This document shows positions 27,450-36,435 of a stretch of 64,000 nucleotides of DNA, in pieces. The DNA comes from Edaphobacter flagellatus (lineage in GTDB: Bacteria; Acidobacteriota; Terriglobia; Terriglobales; Acidobacteriaceae), in the NCBI RefSeq assembly GCF_025264665.1, contig NZ_CP073697.1, positions 1,426,001 through 1,490,000 of the forward strand, given 5' to 3'. Every line of letters begins with the position of its first letter. Position 1 is the stretch's first letter. Both the position numbers and the translations under genes were made by a program. The notes below the pieces were generated by a model. The model saw only the letters and a program-made list of their open reading frames with translations. It was not told the DNA's origin and searched no databases.

Positions 27450-27926
27450 CTAAATGTGACAGCTCACCATGCCGCGCTTTTCGAGATAGCGCTGGTGATA
27501 CTCCTCCGCCTTCCAGAAAGCCAGCGCAGGTTCGACCTGCGTGGCGATAGGATCGCGATACATACCTGAGGCATTCAGCTCTGCGATCTTGATCTTCGCT
27601 GCACGAAACTGTTCATCGTTGTGCGTGAAGATGACGCTGCGATACTGCGTTCCCCAATCCGGCCCCTGTCGATTGACCTGGGTAGGATCATGCAGCGCGA
27701 AGAACGCATCCAACAGCGCATCGTAGCTAAGTCTAGAGTTGTCGAAGGTTACCTGTACGACCTCAGCGTGGCCCGTGCGGTCGGTACAGACGTCTTTATA
27801 AGTCGGATGTTCGAGTTTCCCACCCTCGTATCCTACTGTTGTGTCGATGACTCCTGTCACCTCGTTGAATCTAACTTCCACACCCCAAAAGCACCCTGCT
27901 CCAAATGTTGCTCTTTCGATTGCCAC
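27450..27926 (-). CDS. msrA: Peptide-methionine (S)-S-oxide reductase MsrA
   Basis: MsrA (158 residues) repairs methionine-S-sulfoxide in proteins. The active-site motif GAGCFWGVE is near the N-terminus. VTGVIDTTVGYEGGKLEHPT, TGHAEVVQVTFD, FFALHDPTQVNRQGPDWGTQ and YRSVIF follow, and the protein ends at EEYHQRYLEKRGMVSCHI with a possible recycling cysteine. The frame runs 69 codons further upstream with no family match. GTG at 27926 has a perfect AAAGGAG Shine-Dalgarno 5 nt upstream and gives the usual length, so it is the start. Confidence 0.93.
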   Translation of the reverse strand: MAIERATFGAGCFWGVEVRFNEVTGVIDTTVGYEGGKLEHPTYKDVCTDRTGHAEVVQVTFDNSRLSYDALLDAFFALHDPTQVNRQGPDWGTQYRSVIFTHNDEQFRAAKIKIAELNASGMYRDPIATQVEPALAFWKAEEYHQRYLEKRGMVSCHI

Positions 27927-28205
27927 TGCTACTCCTTTGCTGCCTGCTGCACCCTCGTACTGTTGGCTGTAGGCGGTTGTGCCTGAGCACTGACGATATG
28001 GATTGGATGCTCCTCGCGGGTGGTTTGTCACCACGGGAACATGACAGCGGGAGTAATTCTGTGCGTCCACATCGTGGTGTGTCAATGTGTATGTGAATAA
28101 CTTTTGTGGGATATCAACAGGTTGTTTCAACAACCTTAAAACTCATCCCAAAAAATGGGACAATCGCCGTATTTCCCGGTATTTCATTTGGTTCATACAA
28201 AAGTA

Positions 28206-29150
28206 TTACGATTGGCGTCTTGCTCGACCAGAAGACGGATACCGGCGCTTGGATGACTTCGGTGGAACAGGCTTCTTCAACTGCGAGAACTCCGGAGGTG
28301 TTTGCTTCGGCATCACCTTCTGTCCGCGGGCTGCACGTCCAAGTGCAATCACTTCGCCGGGAGTCAGTTCACGATATTCTCCTGGTGGTACATCGAGTCG
28401 CAATGCACCATAGCCGATACGGCGAATCTTCTCGACGTGATGGCCGATCTCTTCAAACATTTTGCGGATCTGCCGGTTGCGTCCCTCTGTCAACGTCAGC
28501 TCGTACCAGGGATTATCGCCACCGCGCACCTGCTCGACTTTCGCAGGAGCCGTAATGACACGATCACGGCGACCGCTGCGAATTTCGTTCAACCGGCCGC
28601 GATCAATCATGATGCCACGGCGCAGCTGCTCGATCCCTTCAGCAGAAGGCACACCGGCAACCTTCACCAGATACGTCTTTTCCACTCCAGCGGCAGCCTT
28701 CGACAGCTTATTGGCCAGATCTCCGTCGTTGGTCATCAACAACAGACCTTCGGAGAGATAGTCCAACCTGCCTACTGGGTATAGACGAACGTAATCGCCA
28801 TGTGGACCCTTCTTCTTTGCCATTAAATCCATGACGGTCGGGCGGTTCTCCGGATCGGAGAGCGTCGTCACATACCCGCGCGGCTTGTTGAGCATGTAAT
28901 AGTGCTGCTGCTCGCGTCCATGGAGCAGCTTGCCGTCGACCCGAACGTGATCTCGGCTGATATCGGCGCGTGTGCCGAGCTCGGTGACGGTCTGTCCGTT
29001 CACCTGGACGCGGCCTTCCAGAATCAACTGCTCCGCCTTACGCCTACTGGCGATACCGGCCTGCGCAAGAATCTTTTGCAAACGCTCGCCTGCGGGAGCA
29101 TCCGTATGTTCTGAAGATTTTGATTTAGAGGTGGGAGTATTTTTCGGCAT
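28206..29150 (-). CDS. rluB: Pseudouridine synthase (RluB/RsuA family)
   Basis: This 314-residue enzyme isomerises uridine to pseudouridine, probably in 23S rRNA. An S4 RNA-binding domain (ERLQKILAQAGIASRRKAEQ, about residues 22-41) precedes the catalytic domain. The catalytic aspartate is in PVGRLDYLSEGLLLMTNDG. Other family stretches are YMLNKPRGYVTTLSDP, TLTEGRNRQIRKMFEEIGH and RRIGYGAL. The C-terminal extension (KPVPPKSSKRRYPSSGRA) is basic, as in many RluB-type enzymes. Whether the target is RluB's or another site cannot be decided by eye. Confidence 0.9.
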   Translation of the reverse strand: MPKNTPTSKSKSSEHTDAPAGERLQKILAQAGIASRRKAEQLILEGRVQVNGQTVTELGTRADISRDHVRVDGKLLHGREQQHYYMLNKPRGYVTTLSDPENRPTVMDLMAKKKGPHGDYVRLYPVGRLDYLSEGLLLMTNDGDLANKLSKAAAGVEKTYLVKVAGVPSAEGIEQLRRGIMIDRGRLNEIRSGRRDRVITAPAKVEQVRGGDNPWYELTLTEGRNRQIRKMFEEIGHHVEKIRRIGYGALRLDVPPGEYRELTPGEVIALGRAARGQKVMPKQTPPEFSQLKKPVPPKSSKRRYPSSGRARRQS

Positions 29151-29243
29151 GATCTGACCTTCTGACCGCGGAGCTGCTCATCGCGGTCTCTGATGTTTCA
29201 ATAGTCAGTGTATCGGCTGGCGGCTTCCCGCGTATAGCCAGGC

Positions 29244-29837
29244 TTATTGCGTGCTGTAAAGCGTGATGATGAAAAAGACATGGTAGAGCAGCGCAGTTGT
29301 CAGTAGGACAACCTGAACACGCTTGTTGCTCGTCCACATTCCAGCCAGGCAGAGAGCAAGGTTGACGCCGATCCGAATCGGATATTCCATGCCGAAAGAG
29401 TGCAGATAACCTGCCCCTTTGAGGGCGGTGTCGATAACGTCGGCGACAAAGGTTATAGCCAGTATGGCGAAGAACCATCTGCGACGGGACAAAAAGTAGT
29501 CTTCATAGCCGGAATAATCCTTCAGATCCGAAGGAAAAAGCAGCGTGCAAAGGAAGTAGTACAGGATGGCATAAAGAATGACAAAGGAATAACGGGCAAA
29601 GTTCCACTGCGGCACTAAGGTGAGGCGAAACTCCCACCACCAGAAATGGATGATCCAGAGGAGCAGTGAAAAAGCCCAGCCAAGGTGCAGTATCGATACG
29701 CGTTCTCGTCGAGGGTGCTGCACGAAACGGGCAAATCCGCTGAGCAATGTAGTAATACACAGCCCTACGATGATTGAAATCACAACCCTTACATGCTGGT
29801 AGATGTCCTGATTGAGAACCGGATACCCTGGCTGCAT
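29244..29837 (-). CDS. Hypothetical multi-pass membrane protein
   Basis: This 197-residue protein is very hydrophobic and has about six membrane helices (VRVVISIIVGLCITTLLSGF, LHLGWAFSLLLWIIHFWWW, RYSFVILYAILYYFLCTLL, RWFFAILAITFVADVIDTAL, RIGVNLALCLAGMW and VVLLTTALLYHVFFIITLY). Conserved-looking aromatic clusters such as WIIHFWWWEF are present, but no named family is recognised. It lies between RluB and ScpB on the same strand with gaps of about 20-95 nt. Confidence 0.65.
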   Translation of the reverse strand: MQPGYPVLNQDIYQHVRVVISIIVGLCITTLLSGFARFVQHPRRERVSILHLGWAFSLLLWIIHFWWWEFRLTLVPQWNFARYSFVILYAILYYFLCTLLFPSDLKDYSGYEDYFLSRRRWFFAILAITFVADVIDTALKGAGYLHSFGMEYPIRIGVNLALCLAGMWTSNKRVQVVLLTTALLYHVFFIITLYSTQ

Positions 29838-29858
29838 GCAGATTTAGCCTCAGCGAGC

Positions 29859-30887
29859 TTATTCCTTCGATTCAGCGGAGTTGACCGTCACCACATTCTC
29901 TTCAGCGAGCGGACCTTCTTCCATGACATCCTCCGGCAACTCGTCATCCAGAGGATCATCCACAGGATCGGGGCTTCCGTCGGCTTGCGCCAGATGCGTG
30001 TGACGCTCCGGCTCAAGCTCTTCAGCCGATTCGGGAGCATGATGCTCTGCCTGCTCCGGCGCGCCAGCCTCCATCGGAATCTCTTCCTGCTCGGCCAGCT
30101 CGCCAGCCATCTTCTCGAACTCTTCGATCGAAGGCAGTTCGTTGATGTCCTTCAGTCCGAAGCGCAGCAGAAAGTCCTTGGTCGTCTTGTAGAGGATCGG
30201 CCTGCCAATCACTTGCTTGCGGCCAGCCGTGGTGACAAGCTTGCGGGTCATCAGACTGCCCAGAACGCCGCCCGAATCCACACCGCGAATCTCCGAGACC
30301 TCTGGTGCCGTAATGGGCTGCTTATAGGCCACGACCGCAAGCGTCTCCAATGCCTGCAGCGACAGCTTGAGCGGCGGCTTCAGCGACTTCACAAAGCCAC
30401 GCACCGCATCGTGATACTCGGGCTTCGTCGCCAGCCGGTAGCCGCTTGCTACTTCGCGAATCTCAAGCCCGCGATCGCCATGAGCGTAGTCGGCGATCAA
30501 TTGATCGAGCAACGAACGGAAGTACTCGCGCAAACGCCGAGCCTTCTCCTTCTCTTCCTTCGACTCGCGAGCTGTCTTCTTCTCTGCGTCTTCTTCCGGA
30601 GCAGCCTCAGGCTTTTCTGCTTCAGGCGCAATGGGCTCTGGCGTCTCCGCTACAGCATCAGCGGTTGCAGGCGATTCTTCGCCTAGCGCCTCTGCATTGA
30701 GAGACTCCTCGTCATCGGCCTCGGCAGCATCCCCCATTTCGCTATCGAGCGCAAGAGCCTGCTGCGCGGCCGCTAGCTGGTCCAGCTCGGCCTGTGCTTC
30801 TTGTCCAAGCAGCCCTATCAGCTGCGCGAGGGTTACCGGTTCTTCTGAGGCGTAGATGACGGCTTCGATCTTGGCTTTGAGACTCAT
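29859..30887 (-). CDS. scpB: Segregation and condensation protein B
   Basis: ScpB (342 residues) is the winged-helix kleisin partner in the SMC-ScpAB condensin. MSLKAKIEAVIYASEEPVTLAQL opens the first winged helix. EVASGYRLATKPEYHDAVRG, LSLQALETLAVVAYKQPITA, EVSEIRGVDSGGVLGSLM and LKDINELPSIEEFEK are typical of the core. A long glutamate/alanine-rich low-complexity insertion (about residues 45-115) and an acidic C-terminal tail lengthen it beyond the usual 180-200 residues. scpA lies 2.6 kb away with other genes in between, instead of directly upstream. Confidence 0.92.
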   Translation of the reverse strand: MSLKAKIEAVIYASEEPVTLAQLIGLLGQEAQAELDQLAAAQQALALDSEMGDAAEADDEESLNAEALGEESPATADAVAETPEPIAPEAEKPEAAPEEDAEKKTARESKEEKEKARRLREYFRSLLDQLIADYAHGDRGLEIREVASGYRLATKPEYHDAVRGFVKSLKPPLKLSLQALETLAVVAYKQPITAPEVSEIRGVDSGGVLGSLMTRKLVTTAGRKQVIGRPILYKTTKDFLLRFGLKDINELPSIEEFEKMAGELAEQEEIPMEAGAPEQAEHHAPESAEELEPERHTHLAQADGSPDPVDDPLDDELPEDVMEEGPLAEENVVTVNSAESKE

Positions 30888-30977
30888 TCCCCTTCGAGTG
30901 TATAAGAACGGACTCCGCGAAAATCAGGTGGAATCGAGCTTAATCAGCAGGGTTAGGGACGGGTTTTGCACAGCAGA

Positions 30978-31018
30978 AAGGCGTTGCAGCGTGAGAACTC
31001 CCACCGCTGCAACGCCTC
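30978..31018 (-). terminator. Hairpin after the phosphate transporter gene
   Basis: AGGCGTTGCAGCG pairs with CGCTGCAACGCCT over 13 bp, with a loop of about 13 nt. It lies 12 nt after the transporter stop on the minus strand. The U-run is short (CTTTC), so termination strength is uncertain. Confidence 0.55.
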
Positions 31019-31029
31019 TTTGTCCTGTC

Positions 31030-32634
31030 TTACTTCGCCAGCATATTGAACAGCCAGTACAGCACTCCCGAGAGCACCGCCGCCGCCGGCAGGGTGAAGA
31101 CCCAGGCCAGAGCGATATCGCGCATCGTCGACATCTGGAGTCCGCTCTTGTTAGCTGCCATTGTGCCCGCTATACCCGAAGAGAGCACATGCGTTGTACT
31201 GACCGGTAAGCCGAAGTTATCCGCTGCCAGAATCGTGCACATCGCCACCAGCTCAGCCGACGCTCCCTGTGCATACGTAAGGTGCGTCTTGCCGATCTTT
31301 TCGCCGACCGTGACAACGATACGCTTCCAGCCCACCATCGTCCCCAGACCAAGAGCCAGCGCCACGGCCACCTTCACCCATGTCGGGATGAACTTGGTCG
31401 AGCGATCAAGGAAGCTCTTGTAGTTGGTAAATACCTTTTTGTCGTTATCAGAGATCTTCGGCCCGTACTTTGGCAGCAGCCTCATCGTCTCGCTCACCAG
31501 ATACATTTGGTTGCGAACGTTGGATTGCATCTCCGAGGGAACCTTACCCAGCGAACCGTAACGAGTTACCTCGTTCTGGATATCATTGATCGTCTGCTGC
31601 AGCGCCAGCATGGTTCCTGACTGGAACTGATGCGTGGAGACGAAGTGCTCCAGCTCAGGCCCGGAATCAGCAATTACGGCATTTTTGTCGACATAGTTCG
31701 AGATCGCACCAGACGTCTGCTGCGAGATCGCAACAAAGGTCTGCACCTGCGATGTGCTGACGGCGTGGTTTAGCGCGTACGCCGTAGGAACCGTACCCAC
31801 AAGGATGAGCATGATTAAACCCATGCCCTTCTGGCCGTCGTTCGAACCATGCGCGAAACTAACACCAGTGCAGGTCAACACCAGCAGCGCGCGGATGTAG
31901 AACGGTGGCGGTTCCGTCCCTTTTGGAGCCTCATACAGGCGGGGATCGCGGAGTGCCAGTTTGAAGAGGAAGAACAGCAGCGCAGCTCCCGCAAATCCAA
32001 CCAACGGAGAGAAGAACAGCGCCTTGAAGACCTTTGTCACCTGCTCCCAATCCACACCGCTTACACCACTTGCACCATGCAGAATCTGGTTCGTGATGCC
32101 AACGCCAATGATCGAGCCGATCATCGTGTGCGAGCTCGAGGCCGGCAATCCGCGCCACCACGTAGCCAGGTTCCACAGGATGGCAGCAACCAGCAGCGCA
32201 AAGACCATCGCAAAGCCTGAGCCTTTACTGACCTTAAGAATCAGCTCAACCGGCAACAGGGTGATCACCGAATAAGCAACGGCTCCAGAGCTGGTAAGCA
32301 CACCGATAAAATTCCAAAGCCCTGACCAGACAACGGCCGCATGCGGCTCAAGCGAGTGGGTATAAATTACCGTCGCGACAGCGTTGGCCGTATCGTGAAA
32401 TCCATTCACGAACTCGAATCCAAGCGCAATCAACAGGGCGACACCGAGCAAAAAGTACGGAAAGATCGATGACGCGTGAACCGTTGAAAGATCACTGGAT
32501 AACTGATTGAAGATGTAAAAAACGCCGCCAAGCAGCAGAATAAGAAAGATCACACCGCCGATCTTTCCCGGGGAAGATTTCTTTAGTTTTTCATCGAGGA
32601 GCGAGCCTTGGGGCAATGTTGCGGGAGTTGCCAT
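31030..32634 (-). CDS. pit: Inorganic phosphate transporter (PiT family)
   Basis: This is a 534-residue integral membrane protein of the PiT family, H+ or cation-coupled phosphate carriers. The N-terminal signature GFEFVNGFHDTANAVATVIY and its C-terminal counterpart (FGLPVSTTHVLSSGIAGTMA) are the two repeated PiT motifs. GLPASSSHTMIGSIIGVGI is also diagnostic. About ten helices are predicted. A large soluble loop (about residues 285-415: QTSGAISNYVDKNAVI and NDIQNEVTRYGSLGK) separates the two halves. No phosphate regulon gene is nearby. Confidence 0.92.
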   Translation of the reverse strand: MATPATLPQGSLLDEKLKKSSPGKIGGVIFLILLLGGVFYIFNQLSSDLSTVHASSIFPYFLLGVALLIALGFEFVNGFHDTANAVATVIYTHSLEPHAAVVWSGLWNFIGVLTSSGAVAYSVITLLPVELILKVSKGSGFAMVFALLVAAILWNLATWWRGLPASSSHTMIGSIIGVGITNQILHGASGVSGVDWEQVTKVFKALFFSPLVGFAGAALLFFLFKLALRDPRLYEAPKGTEPPPFYIRALLVLTCTGVSFAHGSNDGQKGMGLIMLILVGTVPTAYALNHAVSTSQVQTFVAISQQTSGAISNYVDKNAVIADSGPELEHFVSTHQFQSGTMLALQQTINDIQNEVTRYGSLGKVPSEMQSNVRNQMYLVSETMRLLPKYGPKISDNDKKVFTNYKSFLDRSTKFIPTWVKVAVALALGLGTMVGWKRIVVTVGEKIGKTHLTYAQGASAELVAMCTILAADNFGLPVSTTHVLSSGIAGTMAANKSGLQMSTMRDIALAWVFTLPAAAVLSGVLYWLFNMLAK

Positions 32635-32742
32635 ATTTGGGTCACCTGCAGGTCTTTTCGCAAAGTTAAACTGGGGCCGGTGGAACCAATGTAGGCTCTG
32701 CCAGGCTTCTGCAGTGTTACAAGACCGTAAAGAAACTCAAAA

Positions 32743-32775
32743 GAAAATGCCCCTGTGTGATGCAGGGGCATTTTC
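32743..32775 (-). terminator. Terminator of the PEP-CTERM gene
   Basis: A 13-bp stem, GAAAATGCCCCTG with CAGGGGCATTTTC, and a 7-nt loop are followed on the minus strand by TTTT. It lies about 28 nt after the PEP-CTERM gene stop codon. Confidence 0.85.
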
Positions 32776-32802
32776 AACCTCGGAATAGAGTTATTGGAAT
32801 GT

Positions 32803-33276
32803 TTATTGCTGCAAAGCTACACGTCTCTTGAGAAACCAACAACATGCAAAAGCTCCTGTTGCAAACAGCAATAGGGTTGAAGGCTCGGGAATCGGCGGAG
32901 TTTCGGGCTTAATCGTCAAAGTAAACCCATCAAAATTGAATGTTCCCGTCAGAAATGTTGGGTCAGACGTTGGACCAGTAAACAAGACCGGACCTCTCTC
33001 GCGGACCCCATGCCCTTTGGCTCCGCCGCCAGCGGCTGCCGTAAAAAACTTCACCGGGATAGTCATTGGATCACCATCGACGATAAGCGGGATCTTTAGT
33101 TTGAAGAAGTCTGCCGTATACGCCTGCGGCGTGGGCGATGCGGGGAGCGAGGTTGTAATGATGCCGTAAGGTGTATTCGACGTAACGAAATCGTACGTCA
33201 GCGGATCAGCATGAGCCACTAGAGGAAGGGATAGAGTCGCGAACAGTAGTACGACAACACGTAACAGAGGACGCAT
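32803..33276 (-). CDS. PEP-CTERM sorting domain-containing secreted protein
   Basis: The 157-residue product (start ATG at 33276) has an N-terminal signal peptide (PLLRVVVLLFATLSLPLVA, then HADP) and a C-terminal PEP-CTERM tripartite signal: IPEPSTLLLFATGAFACC (PEP motif plus helix), then WFLKRR. Such proteins are exported and processed by an exosortase at the PEP motif, often in extracellular-polysaccharide producers. The central part contains PLTYDFVTSNTPYGIITTS and FKLKIPLIVDGDPMTIPV and is beta-rich with no recognised function. No exosortase gene is in the window. A TTG-start frame extends 21 nt further upstream but is less likely. Confidence 0.9.
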   Translation of the reverse strand: MRPLLRVVVLLFATLSLPLVAHADPLTYDFVTSNTPYGIITTSLPASPTPQAYTADFFKLKIPLIVDGDPMTIPVKFFTAAAGGGAKGHGVRERGPVLFTGPTSDPTFLTGTFNFDGFTLTIKPETPPIPEPSTLLLFATGAFACCWFLKRRVALQQ

Positions 33277-33385
33277 AAGGGGCCCTTTCCGGAACAAATC
33301 CAGATGGTGGTATTTGTATTCGGCAGGAACAATCTCTCCTCAAGATGAGGATGGATTGAATGAAATGAAGTCTGCTTTCTCTGGG

Positions 33386-33431
33386 GTCAGCTGCTTGCTG
33401 CTGACTCTCTCAAAGGGCGGCTTTCAAGCCC
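33386..33431 (-). promoter_or_regulatory. Structured leader of the PEP-CTERM gene
   Basis: Two hairpins lie in the 240-nt upstream region: GTCAGC/GCTGAC (33386-33391 with 33400-33405) and GGGCTTGAAAGCCGCCC (33415-33431, minus strand). They could be part of a structured 5' UTR ending about 110 nt before the start codon. The match to c-di-GMP riboswitches was not convincing by eye. Confidence 0.35.
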
Positions 33432-33538
33432 AGTGACTTTTTCGCTTACTCATGGAAGACGCAAGCAGCAGCCTGCGCGTTGCCGCAAGAAAGTTGAATA
33501 TTCCTTAAAAAACTTCCGCGCAACACGATTTCAAGAAC

Positions 33539-34504
33539 TTAGCGCCAATCGTCGCGAGCCTGTTGCTGATCGGCAAAAACCTGATCGAAATTGTCTGTCT
33601 TCTTGATCAGGATGTCTCCTTGCTGAACAGGTTGATGCAGCAACACAGCCTGCAACCTTACCAACTCCAGCATCGCGAGGAACATGCAGATCAGAGCGCG
33701 CTCCGTATGCGTGTTGTGCAGAAGACGGCGGAGTGATACCGGCTTGTCTTCCATCACCAGGCGCTGCTTCACGTAGTTAATCATCTGCGCGACCGTGACC
33801 GATTCCTCATCGACATCCAGTACCGGACGTTTACGCATGCGGTCGAGGATGTCCTGAAACACACGCACCAGGTCTACCGTATCTGCGGCGATTTCGCGCT
33901 CTGACTCGGCATCCTCGCGGAACTCGCGAATCCCCGGATTCGTCCACGTGGCCTCTTCAATCTGCTGCTTCTGCAGCAGCATCTGCGCTGCAGCTTTGAA
34001 GCGCTCGTGCTCGAGCAGCCGTTCGACGAGTTCGCGACGTGGATCTTCTGCCTCGCCTCCTACAACATCGCTCGGATCACGGGGCAACAGCATTTTCGAC
34101 TTGATGTGGATCAGCAGTGAAGCCGTATAGATGAATTCACCCGCTGCATCAACGTCGGTCTGCTGCAGCTTATGTGTGTATTCGAGAAACTGCTGTGTAA
34201 TGCGAGCAATCGGAATGTCGTAGATATCGATGTTCTGCTTGCGGATAAGATCGAGCAGCAGGTCGAGCGGACCATCATAGACCTGTCCCACAATCACCGA
34301 GAAGGGAGACTGGGACGCCTCCTCTTTTTCCTTATCTTTGTCCTTGGCGTTACGCTTCGGCTCAGGCTGCGGCGCAGGCACAGGATGCTTCAGCGCGAAG
34401 GCTTCCTGATTTGCATCCACAGGCGTCGACTCGGATACCTGCTCGGGCTGCGATGCATGATCCACACGCGATTCGGATTCGGGATGAAGTGTTTCGTCTG
34501 CCAT
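33539..34504 (-). CDS. scpA: Segregation and condensation protein A
   Basis: ScpA (321 residues) is the kleisin of the SMC condensin complex. Family stretches are FSVIVGQVYDGPLDLLLDLIRKQNIDIYDIPIARITQQFLE (residues about 60-100), then YTASLLIHIKSKMLLPRD, LVERLLEHERFKAAAQMLL, and the C-terminal winged helix. The N-terminal 55 residues are an acidic/lysine-rich low-complexity extension. scpB is 2.6 kb downstream (29859-30887) instead of adjacent. The next gene upstream, trpS, is only 5 nt away and on the same strand. Confidence 0.93.
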   Translation of the reverse strand: MADETLHPESESRVDHASQPEQVSESTPVDANQEAFALKHPVPAPQPEPKRNAKDKDKEKEEASQSPFSVIVGQVYDGPLDLLLDLIRKQNIDIYDIPIARITQQFLEYTHKLQQTDVDAAGEFIYTASLLIHIKSKMLLPRDPSDVVGGEAEDPRRELVERLLEHERFKAAAQMLLQKQQIEEATWTNPGIREFREDAESEREIAADTVDLVRVFQDILDRMRKRPVLDVDEESVTVAQMINYVKQRLVMEDKPVSLRRLLHNTHTERALICMFLAMLELVRLQAVLLHQPVQQGDILIKKTDNFDQVFADQQQARDDWR

Positions 34505-34509
34505 AAAAT

Positions 34510-35688
34510 TTACTGAAGCCCCACTGCCCGGTTGACCTCGTTCATGGTGAGCGCTGCTCTTGCTGCGGCCTTCCGATTGCCGTCCTGAAGAATGCTCTTT
34601 ACCTCATCGAGGTGCGATTCAAAGTATCTGCGCCGCTCCGCAATAGGTGCGATCTCCCGGACGATAGCATCTGCTACCCATCCTTTGCATTCGATGCAGC
34701 CTATGCCTGCGGTCGTACATCCCTCGCGAACCTTCTGCTGCGTTTCGGGCGTAGAAAAAACTTTATGTAAATCGAAGACAGGGCATACGTCGGGATTGCC
34801 CGGATCTTCGCGGCGCACACGCGCAGGATCGGTCACCATCGTCTTCAGCTTGGAGCGTATCGACGATTCGGAGTCGGAAAGCTCAATCGTATTTTTGTAG
34901 CTTTTGGACATTTTGCGGCCGTCGGTGCCTGGCAGTTTTGGCGACGGCGTCAGCAACACCTTCGGCTCGGGCAATACCTCGACACGTCCGAAGCCTGTGA
35001 GCTTCTTGGTCTGTTGCGCTGCGGAAAACAATTCGTGCGCGGTGAACGTGGTCTTGTTCTTATCGTCGGCAAGTTTTCGCGCCTTCTCTTCAATCGCCGG
35101 AAGCTCCCAGGGTCTTGCTTCAGGACTCAGGAAGAAATCGCCGGGATAGAACTGATTAAAGCGGCGAGCGACCTCGCGGGTAAGCTCGACATGCGCCTCC
35201 TGGTCTTGTCCCACGGGAACAAAACTGGGCTGATAAAGAAGGATGTCGGCGGACTGTAATAACGGATACCCGAGAAATCCGTACGTGGCGAGGTCCTTCT
35301 CTTTGAGCTGCTCCTGCTGGTCCTTGTAGGTCGGAACTCGTTCCAGCCAGCTCAGCGGCGTAATCATGCTCAGTAAAAGGTGAAGCTCAGCGTGCTGAGG
35401 AACCTGAGACTGCACGAAGATCGTCGACAGATTGGGGTCGAGACCAGCGGCGAGAAAATCGATTGCCACTTCCAGTGTGTCCTTCGCCAGCCTCGATGTG
35501 TCAGCGTAACCCGTCGTCAGCGCATGCCAGTCGGCGATGAAGAAATAACACTCATATTGGTGCTGCAGCTTCACCCAGTTGTAGAGCGCGCCCATATAGT
35601 TGCCGAGGTGCAACTTGCCGGTGGGACGCATGCCGCTGAGGACGCGCGGACGTGATGTGGTAACGGAGTTATCTGTCATTACGGTCAA
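34510..35688 (-). CDS. trpS: Tryptophan--tRNA ligase
   Basis: This 392-residue class I aminoacyl-tRNA synthetase charges tRNA-Trp. The HIGH-type motif is TGKLHLGNYMGAL, the KMSKS motif is GRKMSKSYKN, and the substrate-specific FFIADWHALT and YPLLQSADILLY are present. It is longer than the usual roughly 330 residues because of an insertion (PEARPWELPAIEEKARKL) before the KMSKS loop, as in one bacterial TrpS subgroup. It precedes scpA on the same strand at very short distance. An alternative start (ATG, 4 codons later) cannot be excluded. Confidence 0.95.
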   Translation of the reverse strand: MTVMTDNSVTTSRPRVLSGMRPTGKLHLGNYMGALYNWVKLQHQYECYFFIADWHALTTGYADTSRLAKDTLEVAIDFLAAGLDPNLSTIFVQSQVPQHAELHLLLSMITPLSWLERVPTYKDQQEQLKEKDLATYGFLGYPLLQSADILLYQPSFVPVGQDQEAHVELTREVARRFNQFYPGDFFLSPEARPWELPAIEEKARKLADDKNKTTFTAHELFSAAQQTKKLTGFGRVEVLPEPKVLLTPSPKLPGTDGRKMSKSYKNTIELSDSESSIRSKLKTMVTDPARVRREDPGNPDVCPVFDLHKVFSTPETQQKVREGCTTAGIGCIECKGWVADAIVREIAPIAERRRYFESHLDEVKSILQDGNRKAAARAALTMNEVNRAVGLQ

Positions 35689-35715
35689 TACAAGATGATA
35701 CGGGAATGCCGCCCC

Positions 35716-36414
35716 TTAGAGCACCGCCAGGAGGTTATCGAAGATGGAGAGGAGCGGCCCCAGAAAGATGCGGAAGATGAAGCCACCCGCAACCAACATA
35801 AATATCCACAGGGCAAAGACGCCCATGCGGTCATAGACCTGCAGCGCGCTATACGGCAAAAAGTGGCGCAGAATACGACTTCCGTCAAGCGGAGGAAACG
35901 GCACGAGGTTGAAGACGAACAGCAGCAGGTTGATCAGGATGATGAAATACAGCAGCAGCGCCAGCGGGAACAACGCCGGAAGATTCTCGGTCGAGACCGG
36001 CATGTGCATGGCGAGAGCCATCGCCGTAAATACAGATACGGCTCCTCCTGGCACGACATGCTTGATGATCAGCAGCAGGATCAGGGCCAGCGTAGCCAGC
36101 AGCAGATTGCTGATGGGTCCGGCAATCGTCACCAGGATGTCGTCGCGGCGATAGTTCTTGAAGTTGCGCGGCGTCACCGGCGTTGGTTTGGCCCAGCCAA
36201 GCAGCGGCCAATGGTAGACGAGCGCGACCAGCGGCATCAGCACCGAACCGAACGGATCGAGATGCTTCATGGGATTCAACGTTACGCGGCCCAACATGCG
36301 GGCTGTCGGATCTCCCAGCCGCCATGCTGTCCAGGCGTGAGCGCACTCGTGCACGCTGAAAGCCATGATCAGCGCCAGAACCTGCATGAGGATGAGAACG
36401 ACTTCCTGATTCAT
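35716..36414 (-). CDS. Site-2 protease family (M50) metalloprotease
   Basis: This 232-residue intramembrane metalloprotease-like protein has about six helices. The zinc motif HECAHAW (residues 22-28) lies at the end of the first helix and the second metal motif NLVPFPPLDGSRIL near residue 170. WRLGDPTARMLGRVTLNPMKH is typical of the short M50 subgroup of unclear physiological role. No PDZ domain is present. A role in regulated intramembrane proteolysis is possible but not shown by context. Confidence 0.88.
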   Translation of the reverse strand: MNQEVVLILMQVLALIMAFSVHECAHAWTAWRLGDPTARMLGRVTLNPMKHLDPFGSVLMPLVALVYHWPLLGWAKPTPVTPRNFKNYRRDDILVTIAGPISNLLLATLALILLLIIKHVVPGGAVSVFTAMALAMHMPVSTENLPALFPLALLLYFIILINLLLFVFNLVPFPPLDGSRILRHFLPYSALQVYDRMGVFALWIFMLVAGGFIFRIFLGPLLSIFDNLLAVL

Positions 36415-36435
36415 ACTCTTTTAGCTTACCGAATC

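Noticed and set aside
33470..33510. Sigma-54 type promoter for the PEP-CTERM gene
   Set aside because: A GG...GC pair was found but the spacing is one nucleotide too short for the -24/-12 consensus.
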